A stretch of DNA of 64,000 nt from DATJGF01 sp035495315 (GTDB lineage: Bacteria > Verrucomicrobiota > Verrucomicrobiia > Limisphaerales > UBA8199). The notes below the pieces were generated by a model. It was not told where the DNA came from. It made no database searches and saw only the letters and a program-made list of their open reading frames with translations. Position 1 is the stretch's first letter; each line of letters starts with the position of its first letter. The position numbers and the translations under genes are program-made. Positions 45,866 through 54,069 of the stretch are shown here, one piece after another. The stretch spans positions 34,485 to 98,484 of the forward strand of contig DATJGF010000185.1 in the NCBI GenBank assembly GCA_035495315.1, read 5' to 3'.

Positions 45866-46783
45866 GTGTTCGAGCCGCTGACAGGCCCCATTGATGCCCG
45901 CACCCGTTATTGCGCGGTTTACGGCTATCCGGTCAAGCATTCCGCCTCTCCGGCGATGCAGAATGCGGGAATCAACGCGCTTGGTTTGAATTGGCGTTAC
46001 CTTGCGTTCGAGGTGCATCCGGAGGATTTGCGTGCTGCGATTCAGGGAGCGCAAAGGATGAGTTTCATTGGGCTAAACCTGACTGTCCCGCATAAGGTGT
46101 TGGCTGTTGAAATGGTTGACGCTTTGGACGCTTCCGCAAAGTTGTGGGGTGCGGTAAATACGATTCGTTTTGAAGCCAAAGATGAGCACGATGTGTGGCG
46201 TCCCTTAAGAGAATTCTCCGATGTTCCGAGAGAAACTCGGGCCCAAGGATTTAACACCGATGCGGATGCCATCACTCGAGCCATAAGAGAGGATCTGAAT
46301 CTAGACCTTTTCGGAAAAAAGGCGTTGCTATTGGGCGCGGGCGGGGCAGGCCGGACCGCGGCGTTGAAGTTGGCGGCGGAAGGTGTGGTTGAGCTGTATC
46401 TGGTGAATCGCACGCAGGCCAAGGCCGCGGCTGTTGCCAAGGAGATTCAACGAAAATGGCCGGCACTCAAAGTGAAGATAGGTTATCCGTCACAACGAGT
46501 GGACTTGCTGTTGAATGCGACCTCACTCGGTCTGAAAGAAGGTGACCCGTTGCCATTCGAGGAAGAAAAGCTACGAATCAGTGATGTCAATGCGGTGTAT
46601 GATATGATATACCGTCCGGCTGAAACACGGTTGCTAAAGATAGCGAAAGAGGCAGGTTGCCGAACGGCAAATGGCCTAAGTATGCTCCTGTATCAGGGAG
46701 CAAAAGCACTCGAAATATGGACGGGACAAACGCCTCCAGTACAGGTAATGCGCCGGGTTCTTGAAAAAAATGTATATGGATGA
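45866..46783 (+). CDS. aroE: Shikimate dehydrogenase AroE
   Basis: NADP-dependent shikimate dehydrogenase, 305 aa, step four of aromatic amino acid synthesis. Substrate-binding motif VKHSASPAMQNAG at the N-terminus, catalytic Lys in GLNLTVPHK, NADP loop LLGAGGAGRTAA, and C-terminal NGLSMLLYQGAKALEIWTG. GTG start at 45866. Slightly longer than the usual 270-290 aa, owing to an insertion around residues 95-125. Another pathway enzyme, aroC, is 1.5 kb downstream on the opposite strand. Followed by a hairpin repeat. Confidence 0.95.
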   Translation: MFEPLTGPIDARTRYCAVYGYPVKHSASPAMQNAGINALGLNWRYLAFEVHPEDLRAAIQGAQRMSFIGLNLTVPHKVLAVEMVDALDASAKLWGAVNTIRFEAKDEHDVWRPLREFSDVPRETRAQGFNTDADAITRAIREDLNLDLFGKKALLLGAGGAGRTAALKLAAEGVVELYLVNRTQAKAAAVAKEIQRKWPALKVKIGYPSQRVDLLLNATSLGLKEGDPLPFEEEKLRISDVNAVYDMIYRPAETRLLKIAKEAGCRTANGLSMLLYQGAKALEIWTGQTPPVQVMRRVLEKNVYG

Positions 46784-46797
46784 GGCATGTGCAACGC

Positions 46798-46944
46798 ACG
46801 TAGCGGCAGGCGTCCCGCCTGCCGTAGAGTCGGGCATCTTGCCCGGCGGAGACGCTCCGATTTGGAAGGTTTTGGGAAGGCCCAGACTCATATTCGGGCG
46901 GCGAGACGCGCGCCCTTTACGTCAGGCGGGACGCCTGACGCTAC
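46798..46944. repeat. Modular hairpin element with GTCCC/GGGAC loops
   Basis: 3' of aroE. Modules: GGCAGGC-gtccc-GCCTGCC, CGGGC-atctt-GCCCG, GTCAGGC-gggac-GCCTGAC, bounded by CGTAGCG and CGCTACAG. Same plan as the 17-base modules (copies at 23428, 25478, 48114, 60378) but with different loops. Confidence 0.75.
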
Positions 46945-46949
46945 AGTAA

Positions 46950-48077
46950 ATGCTTAACGCGATCTTTGATCCACATAACTGGGCTGGCGTTCCCTTCCAT
47001 TTTTGGTCGGTGATGTTTTTTGTATTGGGCTGCATGGTCGGGAGCTTCCTTAATGTCTGCATTCACCGGATGCCCCTGGACCAGAGTATCGTCTCGCCGC
47101 CATCGCATTGCCCTCACTGCCGGTACTCGATCCCCTGGTATCTCAATATTCCTCTGGTTACCTGGTTATATTTGCGGGGAAAGTGCCGGAATTGTGGTGC
47201 CCCGATCGCGATTCGCTATTTTCTCGTTGAGCTCTTAACCGGGGTAGTGTTTCTGGGGTGCTGGTTGAGATTTGGCCACCAGTCCGCAGTGCTGGCGCTT
47301 ATCTTTGCAGTGTTTCTTGCCGGGTTGATCGTTGCCACCTTCATCGATTTCGAACATTTCATTATTCCTGATGAGATTACCTTTGGAGGGATGGTGCTCG
47401 GCTTTCTCTGCTCGTATCTGGTGCCGAGTCTGCACGGCCAAACCTCGTTGTCCGGCGGCGCACGGCAGAGCTTATTGGGCATGGGGGTGGGGGCTGGAGT
47501 GATTTACCTGATTTTGCGGGTCGGTAAGCTGGTGTTTGGACGTCACCGCGTGGCGTTGCCGACGGACACCAAGATTGTTTTCACCGAGACCGCAGTGCAG
47601 TTGCCGGACAAAGCCATTCCTTACGAAGACCTTTTTTACCGTGAATCGGATACTATTACTTTGCACGCGCGCACGGTCGAGTTGGTCGATCGCTGCTATA
47701 AGGAAGTTGTGGTGCGGTTGAGCCCTGAGGCTTTGCGAATTGACGACGAGAAACTGAATCCTGAGGAAGTGCCGCACCTGGAGGCTGTCAGCGATCAGAT
47801 CGTGCTGCCGCGCGAGGCGATGGGCTTAGGGGACGTAAAATTCATGGCCGCGATCGGTGCTTTTCTGGGCTGGCACGCCGTGTTTTTCTCGCTAATTGTC
47901 AGTTCGTTTATTGGATCTCTAGTGGGCATGACGCTGGTCGTAATGAGGAAGCGAGCCCTCTCATCGCGTCTTCCCTATGGGCCTTACATTGCGATTGCGG
48001 CTGGGCTGTGGGTCTTTGCGGGTAACGAGATCATCGACTGGTACAAGCACCTGATGCTGAATCTGCTGACGCGGTAA
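46950..48077 (+). CDS. Prepilin peptidase (A24, PilD/GspO) with large insertion
   Basis: Inner-membrane aspartic peptidase and methylase, 375 aa, that cleaves and N-methylates type II prepilins such as the two pseudopilins in this window. The cytoplasmic zinc domain (about 45-75) has CPHC and CRNC; the catalytic Asp residues lie in FIDFEHFIIPDE (about 130) and MGLGDVKFMA (about 290). Between them is an insertion of roughly 90 residues (about 195-285), soluble and acidic, absent from the E. coli and Pseudomonas enzymes, which are about 290 aa. Possibly a regulatory or docking domain. No pilus or secretion operon is adjacent. Confidence 0.93.
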   Translation: MLNAIFDPHNWAGVPFHFWSVMFFVLGCMVGSFLNVCIHRMPLDQSIVSPPSHCPHCRYSIPWYLNIPLVTWLYLRGKCRNCGAPIAIRYFLVELLTGVVFLGCWLRFGHQSAVLALIFAVFLAGLIVATFIDFEHFIIPDEITFGGMVLGFLCSYLVPSLHGQTSLSGGARQSLLGMGVGAGVIYLILRVGKLVFGRHRVALPTDTKIVFTETAVQLPDKAIPYEDLFYRESDTITLHARTVELVDRCYKEVVVRLSPEALRIDDEKLNPEEVPHLEAVSDQIVLPREAMGLGDVKFMAAIGAFLGWHAVFFSLIVSSFIGSLVGMTLVVMRKRALSSRLPYGPYIAIAAGLWVFAGNEIIDWYKHLMLNLLTR

Positions 48078-48113
48078 GGGAAAGTTCGAAGGTCGAAACC
48101 CGACCAGTTGCGT

Positions 48114-48229
48114 CGTAGCGCAGAGTTTCACTCTGCTGTACCGCCGACTTCCAGTCGGCAGGTTCAGCCACCGATAACCTCGTGCAGGTTGAAAACCTGC
48201 GATACAGCAGAGTAAAACTCTGCGCTACG
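48114..48229. repeat. 17-base modular hairpins, complete cruciform (copy 3)
   Basis: The best-preserved element, between the convergent ends of the prepilin peptidase and aroC. Four modules: GCAGAG-tttca-CTCTGC, GCCGAC-ttcca-GTCGGC, GCAGGT-tgaaa-ACCTGC, GCAGAG-taaaa-CTCTGC. The two outer 27-base arms (48114-48140 and 48203-48229) also pair with each other with one mismatch, so the element can fold either as small hairpins or as one large cruciform. Confidence 0.88.
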
Positions 48230-48300
48230 ATAAGGCGAACGTTTGGACATTACTTTATTTGAGTTTTGAATGCTTTTCGGACTTCGGGCTTCGGACTTTC

Positions 48301-49380
48301 TTATTGGCATTGTGCCTTGTGGCGCAACGCGTGGTCGATTAGCACCAAGGCAGTCATGGCTTCGACCATGGGCACGGCCCGGGGCAGGACGCAAGGATCG
48401 TGACGGCCGCGTCCGGTCAGTGTGGTATTCTGGAACTTGTTATCGACGGTGTCTTGCTCATGCATGACGGTGGCGACCGGCTTGAACGCTACTCGGAAAT
48501 AGATCGTCTCGCCATTGGAGATGCCACCCTGGATCCCGCCGGACCGGTTTGAGCTGGTGTATACTTTGCCCGCTTTGGCCCGGAAGGGATCATTGTGCTG
48601 AGTTCCCGTCAGCAGGATGCCGCTGAATCCGGAACCGATCTCGAAGGCTTTTGAGGCCGGCAAGCTTAACATGGCTTTGCCAAGGTCAGCTTCGAGACGG
48701 TCGAACACCGGTTCTCCCCAGCCGGCCGGCACTCCGCGGGCCACACCTTCGACGATACCGCCGACGGTGTCGCCTGCTTTGCGCATTTTCTCGATCAGCC
48801 GAATCATCTTTTCCGCTGCTTTCGCCTCCGGGCAGCGAACGATATTGGATTCGATCTCAGCAAACTTCACCTTTTCTGGATTAATATCGGCGATAATTTT
48901 CTGAACCTGCTTCACGTAAGCGAGAACTTCGACGCCATACCGCTCGCGTAGCAGCTTTTTAGCAATGGCACCTGCAGCAACCCGGCCAATGGTCTCTCTC
49001 GCGCTTGTTCGACCGCCGCCCTGCCAATTGCGAAAGCCAAACTTGGCCTGATACGTGTAGTCGGCGTGCGACGGGCGGAATTTGGTGGCCATCTCGGAGT
49101 AGGCCTCCGGACGCGCATCTTCATTCTTCACCCACATAGAAATTGGTGTTCCGAGGGTTTTCCCCTCGAACGTGCCGGAAAGGATCTGGACAGTATCGGA
49201 TTCTTTGCGAGGGGAAACGATTTTGGACTGACCTGGCCGGCGCCGGTCAAGGTCGGGTTGAATATCTGCTTCGGTTAATTCGAGGCGTGGTGGACATCCG
49301 TCAACTACTACGCCGACTCCGCCGCCGTGAGATTCACCCCAGGTCGTGATGCGGAACAGATGCCCAAACGTATTCGCCAT
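48301..49380 (-). CDS. aroC: Chorismate synthase AroC
   Basis: FMN-dependent chorismate synthase, 359 aa, last step of the shikimate pathway. Signatures: TTWGESHGGGVGVVVDG at the N-terminus, RASARETIGRVAAGA-like segment (here TSARETIGRVAAGA), NRSGGIQGGISNG, and TGRGRHDPCVLPRAVPMVEA. ATG 49380 gives the standard N-terminus MANTFGHLFRI; an upstream in-frame start at 49416 adds 12 residues not usual in the family. Confidence 0.96.
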   Translation of the reverse strand: MANTFGHLFRITTWGESHGGGVGVVVDGCPPRLELTEADIQPDLDRRRPGQSKIVSPRKESDTVQILSGTFEGKTLGTPISMWVKNEDARPEAYSEMATKFRPSHADYTYQAKFGFRNWQGGGRTSARETIGRVAAGAIAKKLLRERYGVEVLAYVKQVQKIIADINPEKVKFAEIESNIVRCPEAKAAEKMIRLIEKMRKAGDTVGGIVEGVARGVPAGWGEPVFDRLEADLGKAMLSLPASKAFEIGSGFSGILLTGTQHNDPFRAKAGKVYTSSNRSGGIQGGISNGETIYFRVAFKPVATVMHEQDTVDNKFQNTTLTGRGRHDPCVLPRAVPMVEAMTALVLIDHALRHKAQCQ

Positions 49381-49526
49381 TGCACAAAGAGTGCGCAGAA
49401 ACAGGGTGGTGGTCAAGTGAGCCAGATCGCCTCGGCAGCTACGAGACTGTTCCGCCTGCCAATGAACGGTTCGAGCAGTTCAAATCCTGGTCTAAATTTA
49501 CCATTCAGATGCGACCCCTCACCCTA

Positions 49527-49555
49527 GCCCTCTCCCCTTACGAAGGGGAGAGGGC
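49527..49555. repeat. GCCCTCTCCCCTT hairpin
   Basis: Perfect 13-bp stem GCCCTCTCCCCTT/AAGGGGAGAGGGC with an ACG loop, in the 333-base gap between the aroC start and lutA. Similar CCCTCTCCCC hairpins are dispersed in many bacterial genomes. No T tract follows. The remaining bases before lutA show no clear promoter. Confidence 0.75.
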
Positions 49556-49713
49556 ACAGCCGTCGGCGGCTTGGGTTCTCCTCACGTTGGTAGCTACACT
49601 TTTGTGGGCGTCTCGCCCAGCAGCAAAGATTTCATTGCTAATTCGGGGGGCGAGCCCCAATTATTCGGCAGCTTTAATATGCGCCTGATACGCTGGTTTG
49701 AATTTACCCTCGC

Positions 49714-50427
49714 ATGACAATCACGTTGTTTGTTCCGTGTTTTGTCGATCTGATGTTTCCTAATGTCGCTATCAGTATGGTCCGGATTCTGGAACGCTTG
49801 GGCCATAAGGTGGAATGCCCGGAAGAGATCGCCTGCTGCGGGCAACCTGCATATAACTCGGGTTATTGGGACGAAGCCAGAACCGTCGCGGTAAAGGTTC
49901 TGGAACATCTCGAGGGGAGCGAGGCTATCGTTATTGGTTCGGGCTCGTGTGGGGCGATGTTACACGTGTTTTATGCTGAGCTTTTCGCCGCGACAGCATA
50001 CGAAAGACAGGCGAAAGCTTTGGCGAAAAAGTGTTACGAGTTTTCTGATTTCCTGGTGACAAAATTGGGAGTGACCGACCTCGGCGCCCGGTTTCCGGCC
50101 AAAGTAACTTTCCATGACGGTTGTCATGGGCTGCGTGAACTCGGTGCCTTCAAGCAGCCGCGCCAGTTGTTGTCCAACGTCAAAGAGCTTGAGCTGGTGG
50201 AAATGGGCGAACAAGTCTGTTGCGGTTTCGGCGGAACTTTTGCGGCGAAGTTCCCCATGATTTCAACGGCGATGGGGGAAGTGAAATGTTCATTGGCGCA
50301 AAAGACCGGCGCCGAATACATCGTTTCAAATGATTCCAGCTGCCTGATGCATATCCAAGGATTGCTGACCCGGCAGGGGAGCCGGATGAAGACCATTCAC
50401 CTGGCGGAGGTGTTGGCAAACGGATGA
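49714..50427 (+). CDS. lutA: L-lactate oxidation protein LutA (LldE)
   Basis: Cysteine-rich (CCG-domain) subunit of the LutABC/LldEFG L-lactate-oxidising complex, 237 aa. Two CCG motifs: ACCGQPAYNSGYWDEA and VCCGFGGTFA, each expected to hold an iron-sulphur centre, as in heterodisulphide reductase-like proteins. First gene of a three-gene operon with four-base ATGA overlaps. Its place beside the BMC operon suggests it consumes the lactate that pathway would release. Confidence 0.93.
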   Translation: MTITLFVPCFVDLMFPNVAISMVRILERLGHKVECPEEIACCGQPAYNSGYWDEARTVAVKVLEHLEGSEAIVIGSGSCGAMLHVFYAELFAATAYERQAKALAKKCYEFSDFLVTKLGVTDLGARFPAKVTFHDGCHGLRELGAFKQPRQLLSNVKELELVEMGEQVCCGFGGTFAAKFPMISTAMGEVKCSLAQKTGAEYIVSNDSSCLMHIQGLLTRQGSRMKTIHLAEVLANG

Positions 50428-51815
50428 AACCAGCACAACAGTTTAAAACCCAGGCAACGGTAATGACGCATGATCTACATCACCGCGAACTGATCCATAC
50501 CGCGTTGAGCAAATACGAAGCCGTGCGGGACCAGAGCAAAGCGGCATATCAGGATTGGCAAGCTGCGCGCCAGGCGGCTGCGGAAGCGAAGTGGGAGGCG
50601 GTTAATCACCTCGATGAATATTTGGTTGAGTTCTCGAACAAATTGGAAGCCCGCGGCACGAAGGTCCATTGGGCCAGTACCGGTTTGCAAGCCAAAGAAA
50701 TCATCCTGGGGATTATCCGCGAGAAAAAGGCGCGCTCAATTGTTAAATCGAAGGCGATGACTTCGGAGGAGATTCATCTCAATGAAGCGCTGGCGGAGGA
50801 GGGCTTTGAAGTGGTGGAATCCGATTTGGGCGAGTTCATCGTGCAGCTCCGCAAGGAGCCCCCTTACCACATTGTTTTTCCCGCGATGCACTTGACCCGA
50901 GGTGAGATCAGTGAACTCTTCGCGCGGGAACTGGGGAGCGCCCCGACGCAAAGCCCCGAGGAACTGACAATGATCGCGCGGCGGGTTCTTCGTCAGAAAT
51001 ACATTCGGGCCGACATAGGATTTACCGGCGCCAACTTTGCGGTCGCCGAGACCGGAATGATCTCTATCACTGAAAACGAAGGAAACGCGCGGCTTACAGC
51101 GGCCTTGCCGAAGGTGATGATTAGCTTGCTTGGAATAGAGAAGGTCGTTCCTCGGCTGGAAGACCTGGCCTTGCTCCTGCCCATGCTGTCGACGATCGGC
51201 ACCGGTCAGCCGCTGACCTGCTATAATTCGTTTTATGGCGGTCCAAGGCAGCCTGGCGAGCCCGATGGACCGGATGAGTTTCATGTCGTGCTCCTGGACA
51301 ACCGGCGAACCGAATTGCTCGCCGATGGGGAACAGCGTGACGCGCTGCATTGTATCCGCTGCGGCGGCTGCCTCAATGTTTGCCCAATCTTCCGGAACGT
51401 CGGTGGCCATACGTATCACACGACTTATTCCGGGCCGATTGGCTCAGTTATTACGCCACATTTACGCGGACTGCAGGAATGGAAACATCTCTCGTTTGCC
51501 AGTTCGCTTTGCGGCGCGTGCACTGAAACCTGCCCGGTAAAGATCAACCTGCATCATCATCTGCTGCACAATCGTCGCAACGCAGCGCGCCAGAAACCGT
51601 CGATGTTTGAAAAGGTTGCGTTCAAGTTGTTCGCCTTCGTTATCAATCGGCCGAGCCTGTATCGATCATCTAAAAGGGCAGGGCGGCTGCTCCAGATTTT
51701 TCATCCGTTAGTGAAAGGGACGCGATTCGACCCGGCTTATGCCTGGACCAAAACACGAGACTTGCCGCCGATTGCGCGACAAACCTTTAAGGAATATTGG
51801 CGCCAGCGATCATGA
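50424..51815 (+). CDS. lutB: Iron-sulphur protein LutB (LldF)
   Basis: Iron-sulphur electron transfer subunit, 463 aa. N-terminal LUD-type domain (about 70-300, with IGFTGANFAVAETGMISITE), then two 4Fe-4S clusters (CIRCGGCLNVCP and CGACTETCPVKI, about 312-375) and a C-terminal tail. Start ATG 50424 overlaps the lutA stop; ATG 50463 is a possible internal start. Passes electrons from lactate oxidation to the respiratory chain. Confidence 0.94.
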   Translation: MKPAQQFKTQATVMTHDLHHRELIHTALSKYEAVRDQSKAAYQDWQAARQAAAEAKWEAVNHLDEYLVEFSNKLEARGTKVHWASTGLQAKEIILGIIREKKARSIVKSKAMTSEEIHLNEALAEEGFEVVESDLGEFIVQLRKEPPYHIVFPAMHLTRGEISELFARELGSAPTQSPEELTMIARRVLRQKYIRADIGFTGANFAVAETGMISITENEGNARLTAALPKVMISLLGIEKVVPRLEDLALLLPMLSTIGTGQPLTCYNSFYGGPRQPGEPDGPDEFHVVLLDNRRTELLADGEQRDALHCIRCGGCLNVCPIFRNVGGHTYHTTYSGPIGSVITPHLRGLQEWKHLSFASSLCGACTETCPVKINLHHHLLHNRRNAARQKPSMFEKVAFKLFAFVINRPSLYRSSKRAGRLLQIFHPLVKGTRFDPAYAWTKTRDLPPIARQTFKEYWRQRS

Positions 51816-52498
51816 ATGAGAGAGAGTTAATCCTTGGACGAATCAGGGAAGCATTGAAGGTTCCGGCGCCATTGCCAGGGCATCATGGGGATGAGAGATC
51901 CTCTTTGACTTCGGCCACTGTTCCTACTCAGGTCCGCCAGTGGCTGCCGGCGATTGGCGAAAGTTTTGCCGATCGAGTAAAAGCATTTCGACGAAAATGC
52001 TCTGAATTGAAGGCGGACTTTCATGCACTCGATTCCGAAGGTGACTGCGTCAAATTGCTTACCGATGTGCGCGACCGTGAACAGTGGAAAAGGCTTGGAG
52101 CACATCGCGGTGACTTGACCGATTTCGTCTGTAGCAGGCTAGGTCTGCCGATCTGTAACACTGATAAGGGATATGACGTGGCTGGTTTGGAGAGCTGCGA
52201 TGCCGGTCTCACCGAATGCGATGCGCTGGTCGCTCAAACCGGCAGTGTGTTGCTGACCAGCCGGAGTGCGGGAGGACGGGCGCTTTCGGTTTTGCCTCCA
52301 CACCATGTGGTGCTCGCAAGGCGGGAGCAATTGGTGCGGGATTTGCCGGAGGCTTTCGCCGTGCTCAAGAAAAAGTACGGAAGCAATTACCCCAGCTTTA
52401 TTTCATTCATCACCGGTCCGAGCCGCACTGGTGACATTGAGAGAATTCTGGTCCTGGGTGCTCATGGACCAAAGAAATTGACCATTTGCTGCTTTTAG
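51812..52498 (+). CDS. lutC: LUD-domain protein LutC (LldG)
   Basis: Third subunit of the lactate oxidation complex, 228 aa. Start ATG 51812 overlaps the lutB stop (ATGA). LUD domain: GLTECDALVAQTGSVLLTS, RALSVLPPHHVVLARREQ and ITGPSRTGDIERILVLGAHG. Ends the operon; 184 bases to the convergent 419-aa gene contain no clear terminator. Confidence 0.93.
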   Translation: MNERELILGRIREALKVPAPLPGHHGDERSSLTSATVPTQVRQWLPAIGESFADRVKAFRRKCSELKADFHALDSEGDCVKLLTDVRDREQWKRLGAHRGDLTDFVCSRLGLPICNTDKGYDVAGLESCDAGLTECDALVAQTGSVLLTSRSAGGRALSVLPPHHVVLARREQLVRDLPEAFAVLKKKYGSNYPSFISFITGPSRTGDIERILVLGAHGPKKLTICCF

Positions 52499-52682
52499 AT
52501 CGGAACTCTTCAACCGGCCCAAGGAAACTGCCGAAGGGACAATTTTGACGCCATTAGAACCGCGGGGACACGATGGGCGCAGGGAGTGCGAACGAGTAAC
52601 CAGAAGAGTCAGGTATTCAGCTCACTCTTTGGAAGAGCATTTTCTCTGCCTTAATCGAGACTCGGCGGAGACTCTTGGTTAT

Positions 52683-53942
52683 TTAGCCAAACTTGCGCGT
52701 CAGGCGCCACTGGTCATAGGCTCCCCGTTGGGAGGAATTCATCTTGCTGAAATCGGGCGTGCCATCCCCCAGTGTAGGCCAGTTCTGAACAACGGGAGTT
52801 GCCTGTGCCGCGCGCGGATTGGATGAAACTGGGCTTGAGATACTCAGGGTTGAACGACGAGCGCCGCTTCCATCATAGCTCATTGCTTGATCGGTCAGTT
52901 CCAAATCTTTCTCGAGCGGCAATTTCGGTTTGATGTTCTTGGCTTGCAGCACTCCGTGATACGCGCGGACGGCTTCTTCAGGAGAGATCTTGCCTTCAGT
53001 GATGAAGCGCAGCATTTCGATGAAAGCGAGTTGATGTTCGGCGTTGTTGATCTTCCGTCCGAAGAGAGCCACGCGCGCACCGTATTTTTGTGCATCGTGA
53101 ATAAGTTTGAACGCATCGTAGGTCGTTCCAGCGCTGCCTCCCAAAATACCCACGACCAGTTTCGGATCGTATTGCGCCAACTCCTCCATCGCGCGTGGCC
53201 CGTGGTACACAATCTTCAGAAATAACGGCCGGCCGGATTCCGGCACACCCGCCAGAGTCCTGATGATATTATCGTTGATAAACTCGCCGAGCTTTTCCGA
53301 AGCGATCCCGCTGGGCACGTTCGGATCGAAAACCTCGAGGAAATATCGAAAACGCTTCTGCTCCGCCTCTCTGCGAAAGGCATTAAAAGCGAGCAGGGTT
53401 TCACGGTCCTGCTCGAGATCATTGACGAATGTGACAGAATAGAGCCCCAGGTTGGCTCCCGGGAACTCATCGACAGTTCGGTCGCACTCGATCTTACCGC
53501 ATTGGATTTGATCGATAGTCGCCGTACGAAACGGTTGCGCCGGCTCGCGAGTGTAACAACCGTGACGCACGGCCCAGACGTCGGTCGCATCATTGGCGCG
53601 CGCGGCCGGTGTGACATGGGAATTGCGGAATAAGCCTTCCTTGATGGTGAGTTGCTCGCTTACGTAGGCCGACATCAGCATGATATCGACCAATCCCTGG
53701 TGGGTCACTTCCCGGATGATATCCAGAAACTCGGGCAGGTTGCGGTAACCGTACTCGGAGCGGGTCCAAATCTCAGGCGAAAAGCGGGCGGGGCGCTCGC
53801 CTCGTTGCGAAAGGTAGCTCCGCGGGCCGGGCGCTTTGACGCCGAAAGCCATGTCGGCGTCCTTGGCATCCGCAATGATGAATGCGCGCGAAGATGGGTT
53901 GGCCTTGATCTCGGCGAGTTTCGCGTCGAGCGATTTTGTCAT
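52683..53942 (-). CDS. Class I aldolase-like (DeoC/FbaB-fold) protein at end of BMC operon
   Basis: Unnamed protein, 419 aa. Residues about 20-345 look like a TIM barrel of the class I DeoC/FbaB/LsrF kind: PLFLKIVYHGPRAM offers a Schiff-base Lys (Lys243), followed by the phosphate-type loop GILGGSAGTTYDAF and GARVALFGRKI, then LRFITEGKISPEEAVRAYH. After a Pro/Ser-rich linker (345-395) it ends in a short tail (SQRGAYDQWRLTRKFG) that could target it to the shell. I infer a lyase acting on a BMC pathway intermediate or related sugar phosphate; not proven. Last gene of the minus-strand operon; 127 bases from the LDH-like gene. Confidence 0.65.
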   Translation of the reverse strand: MTKSLDAKLAEIKANPSSRAFIIADAKDADMAFGVKAPGPRSYLSQRGERPARFSPEIWTRSEYGYRNLPEFLDIIREVTHQGLVDIMLMSAYVSEQLTIKEGLFRNSHVTPAARANDATDVWAVRHGCYTREPAQPFRTATIDQIQCGKIECDRTVDEFPGANLGLYSVTFVNDLEQDRETLLAFNAFRREAEQKRFRYFLEVFDPNVPSGIASEKLGEFINDNIIRTLAGVPESGRPLFLKIVYHGPRAMEELAQYDPKLVVGILGGSAGTTYDAFKLIHDAQKYGARVALFGRKINNAEHQLAFIEMLRFITEGKISPEEAVRAYHGVLQAKNIKPKLPLEKDLELTDQAMSYDGSGARRSTLSISSPVSSNPRAAQATPVVQNWPTLGDGTPDFSKMNSSQRGAYDQWRLTRKFG

Positions 53943-54069
53943 AGAACCTGGGCGCGCAACCGAGGAGGGAATCCTCCGAGGGTTAAGGCAGTAATTTCGG
54001 AATGCCTGGAAACCACAGAGGCGCGAAAATCGCAGAGTAGAGGAGAAGCGCAGTTGGCGGCGACTGATT

